Shown here in pieces: positions 42,903 through 51,814 of a stretch of 64,000 nt of DNA (position 1 is the stretch's first letter; every line of letters starts with the position of its first letter). The stretch spans positions 1,138,439 through 1,202,438 of the forward strand of contig NZ_SMGO01000002.1 in NCBI RefSeq assembly GCF_004339765.1. Direction: 5' to 3'. The DNA is from Albibacterium bauzanense (lineage in GTDB: Bacteria; Bacteroidota; Bacteroidia; Sphingobacteriales; Sphingobacteriaceae). Position numbers and translations under genes: made by a program. The notes beneath the pieces are model-generated. The model saw nothing but the letters and a program-made list of their open reading frames with translations, was not told the DNA's origin and ran no database searches.

Positions 42903-44204
42903 TTACGCAGCATTTTTTATTGATCTTTCTTTCTTTTGTTTCGCTGCTATCTTCATATCTAACCTTCTTAATAGGCCAATAACTTTAATCTGTACTTCAT
43001 CAACGATACTCCAATCTTTTTCAATATAAATATCTGTTGTGCGGTGTTCGTCGTCCACATGATTCAGAGCTAATGCAACGTCATCCTTACTTATGCGGCA
43101 GGCATTTCGTGCCACTGTTGCAAATGTGTGCCGCGCCCAATAAATTGTTGCTCCAGGAATATCTGTCATCTTTCTCAGTTGCTTCATCCCCTGGCTTAGC
43201 GCCGTATCGAAAACACCGTACGTAGAATAACGGACAGATAACTTTTCAATGTACTTTTCTAACAAGGGCTTGGCTTCTTCAATAACCTTAATACTGATAA
43301 ACGCATTGTCTTTTCTTCGGCCTTGTGTTTTTGCCCGGTTATAGTCAATTCTTCCGTTCCTAACATCTTTTCTTGTTAAATGATAAAAGTCTACTGCATT
43401 CATCCCGCATAAATAGAACGAAAGTATATAAATCTCTTTTGCTAATTCGGCCCGGCTGCCAGCTTTGGTTACGCAATCCCTTATCGCCCTAACTTCTTCC
43501 AAACTATTGTTTCTTTTCCTGGTAAGTGGGGCGGAACCGACTTTGTACTTTTTAAACGGATAATGCTTGATCCTGTAAATGCCCAGGTCTTCGTTATTAT
43601 ACATATTACAAGCGGCATTGAACAGCGTACGCAGGTCACGCATGTGATTATGGAGACCGCTATCGGACAGGCCGTCAATTGTCTTCTCCTTTGTTTGACC
43701 ATCCTCGGTAACAATACGGGTCATGGTACGCCTGCTCCTTAGAAATCTTTCATAGGAAACCAGCATATTTGAATTGATCTCTGTAATAGATACAGAATCC
43801 CGTTTGAAATAATCGATCAGACTGTTTCGTACTGTACGATGGGTGCCCGCCGTTCCGGTACGGTTTTCCTTTTTCAGCTGCTCAATGTGCAGCTGGCAGA
43901 ACTTAATAAAATCTACATGAGCATCTTTGTCCCGCAGATAATCCCTTAGAGATTCTGCATTAAAGAAGTTGAGCTTTTCGCCAAGTTCACTGATAATTTT
44001 GCGGTAGCCTTTCAGCTGGTCATCGATCAGATCGTTTACAAAATTGTCTTTGATCTTTAGTTTTGCCGTTAATTGTTTCTTGACTACATAATGGTTAGTG
44101 TCAATAAACTTTCTTTGGTCTTTGTGATGGACACAGATTTTTACGTTGTAGGTGCCATCTGCTTTCTTGTGGTGTTCATAAACTTTCGCGCTTACGGTTG
44201 CCAT
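42903..44204 (-). CDS. Tyrosine recombinase/integrase of the island
   Basis: A 433-residue site-specific recombinase: arm-binding N-terminus (KVYEHHKKADGTYNVKICVH), a SAM-like core-binding domain (about 100-200), and a catalytic domain with TQGRRKDNAFISI, YWARHTFATVARNA (HxxR region) and ALNHVDDEHRTTDIYIEKDW, where Tyr is the nucleophile. At the box I position the sequence is LCGMNAVDFYHL, so the usual first Arg is replaced by Asn. The ATG at 44204 was preferred to a TTG at 44225. It reads away from the tRNA, as expected for an element inserted at the tRNA. Confidence 0.9.
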   Translation of the reverse strand: MATVSAKVYEHHKKADGTYNVKICVHHKDQRKFIDTNHYVVKKQLTAKLKIKDNFVNDLIDDQLKGYRKIISELGEKLNFFNAESLRDYLRDKDAHVDFIKFCQLHIEQLKKENRTGTAGTHRTVRNSLIDYFKRDSVSITEINSNMLVSYERFLRSRRTMTRIVTEDGQTKEKTIDGLSDSGLHNHMRDLRTLFNAACNMYNNEDLGIYRIKHYPFKKYKVGSAPLTRKRNNSLEEVRAIRDCVTKAGSRAELAKEIYILSFYLCGMNAVDFYHLTRKDVRNGRIDYNRAKTQGRRKDNAFISIKVIEEAKPLLEKYIEKLSVRYSTYGVFDTALSQGMKQLRKMTDIPGATIYWARHTFATVARNACRISKDDVALALNHVDDEHRTTDIYIEKDWSIVDEVQIKVIGLLRRLDMKIAAKQKKERSIKNAA

Positions 44205-44344
44205 AATTTTCTTTTTAGCACGCAAAAATTTCCGTTACGTATTTGTTACGGTTTTGCGTAGAGTTTAACAAAAAATTATGTAAAACCTGCTTTAAAGGGA
44301 TTTCTTCAAAGCATGATTGCTGACGGTAATCAGCATCAGAAAAC

Positions 44345-44384
44345 AAAAAAACCGCCTCCGAATTTCTTCGTTAGACGGTTTTTT
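44345..44384. terminator. Bidirectional terminator next to the tRNA
   Basis: AAAAAACCGCCT and AGACGGTTTTTT pair with one mismatch around a 16-nt loop and give T-runs on both strands. It ends the minus-strand tRNA transcript 2 nt past the tRNA. Confidence 0.8.
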
Positions 44385-44386
44385 AG

Positions 44387-44460
44387 TGGGCCCAGCTGGG
44401 CTCGAACCAGCGACCAAGAGATTATGAGTCTCCTACTCTAACCAACTGAGCTATAGGCCC
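44387..44460 (-). tRNA. tRNA with CAU anticodon (Ile2 or elongator Met)
   Basis: A 74-nt cloverleaf: acceptor GGGCCTA/TGGGCCC, D stem GCTC/GAGT, anticodon stem GGAGA/TCTCT with loop CTCATAA (anticodon CAU), T stem GCTGG/CCAGC. CCA is not encoded. The anticodon-arm to T-arm segment (GACTCATAATC, TTGGTCGCTGGTTC) resembles lysidine-modified tRNA-Ile2 of other bacteria more than elongator tRNA-Met. A TilS-modified Ile role is thus favoured but not certain. Confidence 0.9.
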
Positions 44461-44603
44461 TTACGCATTTTTTTGCTGTCTGCGTGAGACAAATTTAGAC
44501 AAATTTTTCATGCTTTTAACATCTTTTTCTTTCTTTGGAGAATCCCCCAAGATTTTCAAAAATGTTTAGCTTAAAAAGCTTGCTTTCAACTCTTTAGCTC
44601 AAT

Positions 44604-44644
44604 GATTATGAGTCTTCTACTCTAACCAACTGAGCTATAGGCGC
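44604..44644 (-). repeat. Relic of the tRNA 5' half (possible old attachment site)
   Basis: This 41-nt stretch repeats 44420-44460 of the intact tRNA with two mismatches, one near the anticodon stem and one in the acceptor stem. It covers the anticodon loop to the 5' end. The 3' half is absent, and the sequence beyond is unrelated, so no tRNA can be made. The break falls at the anticodon loop, a common crossover point for tRNA-targeting integrases. Confidence 0.85.
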
Positions 44645-44707
44645 AGAATTCAGTTTGGGTTTTGAGAGGGCAAATGTACATATTTGTAACTATAATTTGA
44701 AAAAAAT

Positions 44708-45337
44708 ATGCGAAATATACACAATATCATTTTTGATTACGGGAATGTCATTTTTCAGATAGACTTCTTAAGAACACGACAGGCTTTTCAAGCACTTGGA
44801 ATTCAGGATGCTGATGCTTTTTTCTCTCATAAGGAGCAGCATAATCTGTTTGATAAACTGGATATGGGAAAGATATCTGCTGTTGAGTTTTATGAAGGTA
44901 TAAGAGAGATTTCCGGGCAAAAAGAGCTTTCTGACAATCAAATCAGAGATGCCTGGAACGCTTTATTGATAGGTGTTCCACAAGGAAATCATGATATTCT
45001 GTTAGAGATGAAGTCAAAATATCGTACATTTTTATTGAGTAATAATAATGAGATTCACTATCAATTTTTGATGGATTATTTAAAGAGAGATTTTGGTTTG
45101 GCAGATAATTCTGGGTTCTTTGAAAAGGATTATTACTCTCATTTGATGGGGATGAGGAAGCCTAATCGTGATATATTTGAATTTGTAATTAAGGAACAGA
45201 ACTTGGTGCCAGAGCAAACCTTGTTTATTGATGATAGCCCGCAACATTTGCTGACGGCAAAAGAATTGGGGCTTCAAACGGTGCTGTTAACTTCACCTGA
45301 TACGCTTCAAGAGCTTATTAAAAGATTGGATCTTTAA
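44708..45337 (+). CDS. HAD-superfamily hydrolase
   Basis: A 209-residue phosphatase-like protein: motif I FDYGNVIFQID (nucleophile Asp about 9), motif II LLSNNNEIH (Ser about 107), Lys in RKPNRDIFEFVI, motif IV FIDDSPQHLLTAKELG. This is the YihX/epoxide-hydrolase-like HAD subgroup, where the Asp+2 residue is Gly. The substrate is probably a sugar phosphate but cannot be read. It is the first core gene right of the tRNA relic. Confidence 0.88.
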   Translation: MRNIHNIIFDYGNVIFQIDFLRTRQAFQALGIQDADAFFSHKEQHNLFDKLDMGKISAVEFYEGIREISGQKELSDNQIRDAWNALLIGVPQGNHDILLEMKSKYRTFLLSNNNEIHYQFLMDYLKRDFGLADNSGFFEKDYYSHLMGMRKPNRDIFEFVIKEQNLVPEQTLFIDDSPQHLLTAKELGLQTVLLTSPDTLQELIKRLDL

Positions 45338-45375
45338 GTTAAAGGGCTAAGTTCTATTTATTGAAGGTGTTTGCG

Positions 45376-46572
45376 TTATTTAGAATGTTTACGCCTTTTA
45401 ATTTCTTTTATAATTAAGTTTAATTCCCTGCTAGTTTGTCCACTAACTGAAGTGTTTTCTTGTGCTCGTCTTAATAGATAGGGCATTACTGCTTTAACAG
45501 GACCATAGGGCATGTATTTGGCAACATTGTAACCAGAAGCTGATAGGTTGAAACTAAGATTATCGCTCATGCCTAAAAGCTGAGCGAAATATATTCCGGG
45601 ATGGTTGCGTGATAGGTTCTGTTTATCAATTTCTGAGGCTAAAAGAAGGGAGCTTTCTTCATTATGTGTTCCTGCCATGAAAGCAATTCGGTCTAAATGA
45701 TCTAAGCAGAAAAGGATTGCTTCATTGTAATCTCTATCTGCTGCATCTTTAGTAGATTGGATAGGTGAGGGATATTCTTTTTCTTGTGCACGTTCACGTT
45801 CAATTTCCATATAGGCCCCACGAACAAGTTTGGCTCCTAAATAGAATCCGTTAGTTTGTGCCAATAAGAAATCATTTTTTAAGGAGGTTAACTTATCATG
45901 ACGGTATAATTGATAGGTATTAAATACAATTGGTTTTTCACGATTGTATTTTTGCATCATCTCTAATGCTAAATTATCTATTACATCTTGAATCCATGAA
46001 AATTCAGCATCTATTAAAACCTGTAGGTCTGTTTCGAAACAAGCTTTACATATACGATCTATACGAAGTTTAATATATTCAAACTCTTGGTTTTCCTTGG
46101 TGTTTAAATTCTCTTTTGCATTAATTTTTTGGAGTAATTCAAATCTACCTAATCCGGTTACCTTGAATACAGAGAAAGGCACAAGATTGTCTTTTTGAGC
46201 GCGTTTAATTGTTTGTAATATTTCTTCGCACGTAGCATCGAAATCGGCTTCTGTCTCTTCACCTTCAACAGAGTAGTCTAATATGGTATGAACATTATAA
46301 GATGCCAGATGTTGAATGGCTGCTTCGCAATCTGTTATATTTTGACCGCCACAGAAATGTTTGAAAATAGTATTCTTAATGATTCCTTGAATAGGTAGCC
46401 CAATTTTAAGTGCGAAATTAGTTACATAGCTACCAAACTTCACTAAGGGGTTTATTGAGATAAGCTTAAATAACCAGTATGCTCGTTTAAGGTCAGTATT
46501 AGATTTACTTTTAAAGGCTATTTCTGTATTTTCGAATGAAAGTACTTTTGTTCTCTTATCCACGATAATCAT
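45376..46572 (-). CDS. Proline dehydrogenase
   Basis: A 398-residue single-domain FAD enzyme (a PutA-type PRODH domain without the P5C dehydrogenase). Signs: FSVFKVTGLGRFELLQ (about 133-148), VLIDAEFSWIQDVID, KLVRGAYMEIERERA (about 247-261), and YMPYGPVKAVMPYLLRRAQEN near the C-terminus, which holds the conserved RRAxEN substrate-binding Arg pair. It oxidises proline to pyrroline-5-carboxylate. It stands alone; its partner dehydrogenase must be elsewhere. Confidence 0.93.
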   Translation of the reverse strand: MIIVDKRTKVLSFENTEIAFKSKSNTDLKRAYWLFKLISINPLVKFGSYVTNFALKIGLPIQGIIKNTIFKHFCGGQNITDCEAAIQHLASYNVHTILDYSVEGEETEADFDATCEEILQTIKRAQKDNLVPFSVFKVTGLGRFELLQKINAKENLNTKENQEFEYIKLRIDRICKACFETDLQVLIDAEFSWIQDVIDNLALEMMQKYNREKPIVFNTYQLYRHDKLTSLKNDFLLAQTNGFYLGAKLVRGAYMEIERERAQEKEYPSPIQSTKDAADRDYNEAILFCLDHLDRIAFMAGTHNEESSLLLASEIDKQNLSRNHPGIYFAQLLGMSDNLSFNLSASGYNVAKYMPYGPVKAVMPYLLRRAQENTSVSGQTSRELNLIIKEIKRRKHSK

Positions 46573-46762
46573 TTTTTTTGATTCAGCAAAAGTAAATATA
46601 AATTGAGTCCAAAATTCATTTATTTGAATAGATTTTCAGCTAATAAAGAGGCAATTACCATAAAATTATTACAAAAACTTTTGATCATATGTTGTATCTT
46701 TCATTGTGAATTTGAAACTAGATATATTTAATAATATACATTAACCTAAAATAAAAGACATT

Positions 46763-47878
46763 ATGAAAAAGCCTTATTTACTTATTGGTGCTTTGGTTGC
46801 AGGAACTATCCTGTTTGCCGGCACAGTTAATCGATCTAACAAGCCGTCGTACGGTTTTGTTACCGGTGAGCCTGAGATTCAATCAATAACATCTCTTGCT
46901 TTTGGACCGAATGGAACCTTGTTTTTAGGAGATTCTAAAAATGCTTCTGTTGTAGCTTTAGAAACAAAAGATATCACTCCGGTTGAAAAGGCAGAAGCTG
47001 TTGCGATGAAAAATATTGATCAAAAAGTTGCAGCGGCTTTAGGAACTCAAGTACAGAATATAACTATTCGCGATATGGCTGTTAATCCTATCTCGAAAAA
47101 AATATATTTGGCAGTAGAGTCCGGCGATGGAACTCCGGTTTTACTTACAGTTGATGGAGATAAGATTTCTTCTGTTTCATTGAACAATGTAGGTTATGCT
47201 ACTGTAGCCTTAAATGATGCACCGGCAGCGGATGCAAAAGATCAGAGAGGAAATTCATTGCGTATTTCTTCTATTTCTGATATTGGATTTTCTGATGGAA
47301 AGTTAATGGTAAGTGGTTTGTCTAATAAAGAGTTTAGCTCTTCTTTTCGCAGTATCCCTTTCCCATTTACTGATAGCCAGGATCAAGCTTCGTTAGAAAT
47401 TTATCATGCGGCTCATTCTAGATATGAAACAACTTCTCCAATTAGAACATTTACAACAACAGAGATAAGTGGCAAGAAATATCTTGTAGCTAGTTATACA
47501 TGTACACCATTGGTTTTGTTTCCATTAGATGAATTGAAGTCAGGAGCGCATGTTAAAGGAAGAACAGTTGCCGAAATGGGAAGTGGGAATTCTCCATTGG
47601 ATATGATTACTATGAAAAAGGGTGATGAATCTATGTTAGTAATGTCTAATACTAATAGACCTGTTTTTATAGTAGATTATAAAGATATTGAAGGTTATCA
47701 AGGTTCATTAACTACACCGGTTCCTGAAAACTACCAGACAGCGGGTGTAGATTTTAGATCTATGAATATGGTTAATGTGATTCAACTTGATAAGCTAGAT
47801 GATACACAAATGGTAATGATTCAGCGCAAAGCTAATGGTGATTTAGATCTTTTAACTTCGAATGAAAGATCGCTTTAG
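46763..47878 (+). CDS. Exported beta-rich protein of unknown function
   Basis: A 371-residue protein with a signal peptide (ends near ILFAG, residue 20) and repeated short beta-segments (SLAFGPNGTLFLGDSKNASV, about 45-64; ISDIGFSDGKLMVSGLSNKE, about 172-191) that look like beta-propeller blades. I do not recognise the family. The next lipoprotein gene starts about 30 bp past its stop (a GTG overlaps the stop by 1 nt), so the pair is likely one operon. Confidence 0.65.
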   Translation: MKKPYLLIGALVAGTILFAGTVNRSNKPSYGFVTGEPEIQSITSLAFGPNGTLFLGDSKNASVVALETKDITPVEKAEAVAMKNIDQKVAAALGTQVQNITIRDMAVNPISKKIYLAVESGDGTPVLLTVDGDKISSVSLNNVGYATVALNDAPAADAKDQRGNSLRISSISDIGFSDGKLMVSGLSNKEFSSSFRSIPFPFTDSQDQASLEIYHAAHSRYETTSPIRTFTTTEISGKKYLVASYTCTPLVLFPLDELKSGAHVKGRTVAEMGSGNSPLDMITMKKGDESMLVMSNTNRPVFIVDYKDIEGYQGSLTTPVPENYQTAGVDFRSMNMVNVIQLDKLDDTQMVMIQRKANGDLDLLTSNERSL

Positions 47879-47907
47879 TGAATATTAAACAATTGTTTGG
47901 AAGTGCA

Positions 47908-49002
47908 ATGAAGATTAAGTTATATGTAAGATATAGCTTAGTATTCATTGCACTTCTAGTTTTATTTGCTTGTAATCAAGAGAATAAAGCTAGTGATATA
48001 CACCTTATATGGGATCAACAGAGGCCAGTTGCCCTTTCGATATCAAAGAATTTGATTGAAGATGAGATCGACCCGTCAAAATCTGATCTGCAGGTTCGGC
48101 TTGTGGAAGATAATAATTCTGTATCTATACTTGGAAATTATAAATATAACGATGATGATATTGTTTTTGAACCGGTAATTCCTTTTTCAAGAGGATTGCA
48201 TTATGAAGTTTTTTATAAGGATAAAAGTATAGGTATTGTTGAAGTTCCATTAGCTGATATTTCAGAAGCCTCTATTTTAGAGGAAATATACCCAACAGCT
48301 GATACATTACCAGAGAATGTTTTAAAAATATATCTTCAGTTCTCTAAGCCTATGCGTACAGGAGAGTCGGAAAAATATATAGCCATTATAAAAAATGAGA
48401 AGGATACTGTTTCGGGGGTTTTTCTGAATTTAGACCCGGAGTTATGGAATGAAGATAGAACTGTATTGACAGTTTGGCTTGATCCAGGAAGAATAAAACG
48501 TGATTTGATTCCAAATTTAACTTTGGGTGCACCGTTGGTAAATCATACGAAATATAGTATTGTGGTATCCGAGAATTGGCTTAATGCACAGGGGCTGAAA
48601 TTGAAAGAAAGCTTTGTAAAAACATTCTTTGTTTCAGAGAGAGATAGCTTGTCGCCAGATATAATAGATTGGGCTTTGGAACTACCCCGTTCAGGATCTA
48701 AAGATCCTTTAAAAGTGTATTTGAAAGAGTCGTTGGATTACTTTTTATTGAATGAAACGATTCAAGTATTAGATGAAAAGAATAAGGTTCTTCCTGTAAA
48801 AATTAATGTCAGAGATAAGGAAAGGTATGTCGATTTTATTCCATTAAACAATTGGACAGCAGGACAATATAAGATTCAGGTTCAGTCGCGCTTAGAAGAT
48901 TTAGCTGGGAATAATTTAAATCGGCCTTTTGATAGGGATCTCACAAAAGAGAACAAGCTTAATCCTGATAAATTTCAAGATATTCTTTTTGTAATCGAGT
49001 AA
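47908..49002 (+). CDS. Ig-like-domain lipoprotein
   Basis: A 364-residue lipoprotein (MKIKLYVRYS signal, lipobox LLVLFAC, Cys about 22). The body is built of bacterial Ig-like (Big_5 type) modules, with VLKIYLQFSKPMRTGESEKY (about 130-149) and WTAGQYKIQVQSRLEDLAGN near the end, the classic Big_5 close. The ATG at 47908 begins the signal; a GTG at 47878 gives a less usual N-terminus. Function unknown, probably surface-exposed or periplasmic. Confidence 0.72.
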   Translation: MKIKLYVRYSLVFIALLVLFACNQENKASDIHLIWDQQRPVALSISKNLIEDEIDPSKSDLQVRLVEDNNSVSILGNYKYNDDDIVFEPVIPFSRGLHYEVFYKDKSIGIVEVPLADISEASILEEIYPTADTLPENVLKIYLQFSKPMRTGESEKYIAIIKNEKDTVSGVFLNLDPELWNEDRTVLTVWLDPGRIKRDLIPNLTLGAPLVNHTKYSIVVSENWLNAQGLKLKESFVKTFFVSERDSLSPDIIDWALELPRSGSKDPLKVYLKESLDYFLLNETIQVLDEKNKVLPVKINVRDKERYVDFIPLNNWTAGQYKIQVQSRLEDLAGNNLNRPFDRDLTKENKLNPDKFQDILFVIE

Positions 49003-49071
49003 GGTACTCATTGTTAAAACTCCCATTATATTATTAGGTTATTTTTATAGATTAGCCGTAACTTCGGCCTT

Positions 49072-49278
49072 ATGATTGAATTTAAGATTGAAACAGAATA
49101 TATCCCTCTTATATCATTATTAAAAGCAACAGGATTAGTGGAAAATGGTGGAGAGGCACAGGCAGTTGTTTCTGAGGGCATGGTGTTTTGTAATGGTGAA
49201 GTAGAACTGCGTAAACGGTTTAAAGTTAGACCGGGCACTTCTGTTGAATTTGAAGGACATACAATTAAGGTTATATAA
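49072..49278 (+). CDS. S4-domain RNA-binding protein (YbcJ-like)
   Basis: A 68-residue protein made of one S4 domain: YIPLISLLKATGLVENGGEA, VSEGMVFCNGEVELRKRFKV, RPGTSVEFEGHTI. YbcJ-like proteins bind RNA through this fold. It precedes aroB by 36 bp and may be co-transcribed with it. Confidence 0.85.
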   Translation: MIEFKIETEYIPLISLLKATGLVENGGEAQAVVSEGMVFCNGEVELRKRFKVRPGTSVEFEGHTIKVI

Positions 49279-49314
49279 ACAATAGGTATAGAATATTTAG
49301 GTTACCCGGTTAAA

Positions 49315-50382
49315 ATGAAGACAATAGACAGTATAGGTTACACCATATTTTTTGAAAATCGATTTGATAGTTTGATCCAATTCCTTAACGAAAGGACTTA
49401 TTCTAAAATATTTATTCTAACAGATAGAAATACGGGAGAGCAATGTTTGCCGATATTGACTGCTGGTATGCCTGTAGGCTTTGAGTATGACATTATTGAA
49501 GTTGATCCGGGGGAGGAGAATAAGAATATAGATTTCTGTATAGGAGTCTGGAAAATGTTGCTTGATTTCGGAGCAGATCGAAATTCTTTATTAATTAACT
49601 TGGGAGGTGGGGTAGTGACTGATATGGGTGGCTTTGCAGCATCCACCTTTAAACGTGGAATTGATTTTGTTCAAATACCTACTACTTTATTGTCACAGGT
49701 TGATGCTTCTGTCGGTGGAAAGACAGGAATTGATATGGATTCGGTGAAAAATATCATTGGAACATTTACTCAGCCTCAAGCTGTATTTATTAATGCTGAT
49801 TTTTTAAGAACGCTTGATAAAAGACAGTTGATTTCTGGATATGCTGAGATGATGAAACATGCTTTTATTTTTGATGCTGATTACTTTCAAGAAGTAAAGG
49901 AAATTGATTTTGACCATATTGATGAGGAGCTGATTTATCGATCAGTTGGAATTAAAAATAAGGTTGTAACACAAGATCCAAAGGAGAAGGGATTGCGAAA
50001 GATTTTAAACTTTGGACATACTATTGGTCATGCTGTTGAAACAAATTCTTTAGACAAGGATAAAAATCCATTATTACATGGAGAGGCTATAGCCATAGGT
50101 ATGATTTGTGAAGCTTATCTTTCTTATCAATATAATGGTTTGAAAGAGAGCCAACTCACTGAGATAGTTGAAGCTATTAGAAATATTTTTCCTGATTATA
50201 ATTTAAAGTCAGAGAGTTTTTCTGCTTTAATTGATATCATGAAGAATGATAAAAAGAATAGCGATGATAAAATCGGTTTTGCCTTATTAACAGAAATAGG
50301 AAGCTGCGATTTTAATCATTACTTAGATGAGAATAAAATAAAGTCAGCTTTGACTTATTATCAAGAGACGATTGGAAATTAG
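49315..50382 (+). CDS. aroB: 3-dehydroquinate synthase
   Basis: A 355-residue enzyme of the shikimate pathway that converts DAHP to 3-dehydroquinate. Seen: NLGGGVVTDMGGFAASTFKR (about 98-117, NAD site), PTTLLSQVDASVGGKTGID (about 122-140), and the Zn ligands in EMMKHAF region and LNFGHTIGHAVE (about 236-247) plus LHGEAIAIGM. Length and motifs are normal. Confidence 0.96.
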   Translation: MKTIDSIGYTIFFENRFDSLIQFLNERTYSKIFILTDRNTGEQCLPILTAGMPVGFEYDIIEVDPGEENKNIDFCIGVWKMLLDFGADRNSLLINLGGGVVTDMGGFAASTFKRGIDFVQIPTTLLSQVDASVGGKTGIDMDSVKNIIGTFTQPQAVFINADFLRTLDKRQLISGYAEMMKHAFIFDADYFQEVKEIDFDHIDEELIYRSVGIKNKVVTQDPKEKGLRKILNFGHTIGHAVETNSLDKDKNPLLHGEAIAIGMICEAYLSYQYNGLKESQLTEIVEAIRNIFPDYNLKSESFSALIDIMKNDKKNSDDKIGFALLTEIGSCDFNHYLDENKIKSALTYYQETIGN

Positions 50383-50490
50383 CTCTCGATAATAAGTCAA
50401 ATTGCATCTGCATATCTGCATATATGCTGTAGTTATTATATTGGTAGATAAGGCGAAGTAACTTTAAAGTATATAAAAATAATAGCGTTT

Positions 50491-51351
50491 TTATAGTTCA
50501 GGCTGACCGGCGTCTACCCAGGCACTATACCAAAAGCTGCTTAATGTGATAATGGCACCTCGCATTTGCCTTTCGATCATGCCATTTAATGCTTGGTGAT
50601 AGGCCTCTGAATAAGCTTGTGAATAGCTTTTTATTAAAATATTGTTTCGGTTCTCAAAAATGTATTTGCGATCATTCGGGAATTCTTGATTTAAACGTTT
50701 TTCGATTATAAGGACAGAGTCTGTTAGTGAAAAACTATGCTTTATAATCTCCCAGGCTTTTAAAAGTGGTGCGTCTATATATTGTGCTTTCCCGACAAAG
50801 AAATTGTAACTTGAGGCATAGATCTCGGGTAGGCGGCTTTCCCAGAAAGCATGGATGCCCTCTTGGTCAGTTAATTGGCCATTATAATTTTTGGTGGTAT
50901 GTAAAGGAGAATGAGCATCGGCAATATAATGTCCTATATCTGCAGAGATACGTAAAATACGTTGGGTGTTTTTTTCTTTAAAAGCATTGACTAATTGAGT
51001 ATAACTGAAATGGATTTGCCAGGGTAATATTCCATTCGTTCTTAATGTGTCTTCTGGTATTTTATTGATAGCATCTTGCCAATATATGGGGATACTGTCA
51101 AATGGGTTTTTACCGTAAGCATCTATATCAATAAAGTGGCGCTCAGCCTCCTCAGAATTAACGTATCTACGCTTATCAGCATCAACAGCATGTTCACTTA
51201 TATAGGTAATATGTTTTTTGTAAAAACTGGCTAACGGGACAGGTAAAGTAAATACGGCAGCCTCATTAATCATTCGATGTGCATAAAAGCCCCATGAACT
51301 GAATAAAATGATCAGGAAGAATGATAAACCCAATGATAAAAACCACCGCAT
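50491..51351 (-). CDS. S1/P1-nuclease or phospholipase C-like zinc protein
   Basis: A 286-residue exported protein with a signal peptide (about 1-21). The mature N-terminus is WGFYAHRMINEAAV, typical of the S1/P1 nuclease-phospholipase C fold in which the terminal Trp binds zinc. Further ligands are in HAVDADKRRY, AERHFIDIDAYG (about 68-79) and DIGHYIADAHSPLHTT (about 137-152). It probably hydrolyses phosphodiesters outside the cytoplasm; nuclease versus lipase activity cannot be told. Confidence 0.8.
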   Translation of the reverse strand: MRWFLSLGLSFFLIILFSSWGFYAHRMINEAAVFTLPVPLASFYKKHITYISEHAVDADKRRYVNSEEAERHFIDIDAYGKNPFDSIPIYWQDAINKIPEDTLRTNGILPWQIHFSYTQLVNAFKEKNTQRILRISADIGHYIADAHSPLHTTKNYNGQLTDQEGIHAFWESRLPEIYASSYNFFVGKAQYIDAPLLKAWEIIKHSFSLTDSVLIIEKRLNQEFPNDRKYIFENRNNILIKSYSQAYSEAYHQALNGMIERQMRGAIITLSSFWYSAWVDAGQPEL

Positions 51352-51430
51352 TTATCTAACATATGGATTTATTGATATAAAACCCAATATTGAGGACGAC
51401 TTGATAATGGGGTAATATTTTTTTAAAAGG

Positions 51431-51462
51431 TTTGATAATTTAAAATTTTCATGGTACATTTG
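51431..51462 (+). promoter_or_regulatory. Promoter of rpsT
   Basis: TTTG (51431-51434) and TACATTTG (51455-51462) fit the Bacteroidota -33/-7 consensus with a 20-nt spacer, about 38 bp before the rpsT ATG. It is a textbook promoter for the phylum and helps place the organism. Confidence 0.85.
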
Positions 51463-51499
51463 CAGTCCGAAAAACATTAAAGGAATAAAAGCTAAAAAA

Positions 51500-51754
51500 A
51501 TGGCAAATCATAAATCAGCTATAAAAAGAATTAGAGCAAACGCTGCAAAGCGCTTAAGAAATCGTTACCAAGCAAAAACAACGCGTAATGCAATTAAAAA
51601 ATTACGTTTAACTACTTCTAAAGAAGAAGCGGCTTCACAGTTGCCACAAGTGGTTTCTATGATAGATCGTCTTGCTAAGAAGAATGTAATTCATAAGAAA
51701 AAAGCATCAAACAATAAATCTAAGTTAACTAAGTTCGTTAACGCCTTATCATAA
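51500..51754 (+). CDS. rpsT: Ribosomal protein S20
   Basis: An 84-residue, very basic, helical protein: [20 protein letters not shown] at the start, [16 protein letters not shown], and [18 protein letters not shown] near the end. It is a 30S-subunit primary binding protein for 16S rRNA. Its own promoter and terminator frame it. Confidence 0.97.
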   Translation: MANHKSAIKRIRANAAKRLRNRYQAKTTRNAIKKLRLTTSKEEAASQLPQVVSMIDRLAKKNVIHKKKASNNKSKLTKFVNALS

Positions 51755-51780
51755 AATATTAAAGCCTTTTTGGTTTTCAG

Positions 51781-51811
51781 AAAAGGGTTACTGTTTACAG
51801 TAACCCTTTTT
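51781..51811. terminator. Bidirectional terminator rpsT / DUF1080
   Basis: AAAAGGGTTACTG pairs with CAGTAACCCTTTT over 13 bp around a TTTA loop, with T-runs on each strand. It serves both the plus-strand rpsT and the minus-strand gene that ends at 51815. Confidence 0.92.
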
Positions 51812-51814
51812 GTG

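Noticed and set aside
44387..44460. Firm assignment of the CAU tRNA as tRNA-Met
   Set aside because: The anticodon alone cannot tell Met from lysidine-modified Ile2; the arm sequences lean to Ile2, so the call is left open.
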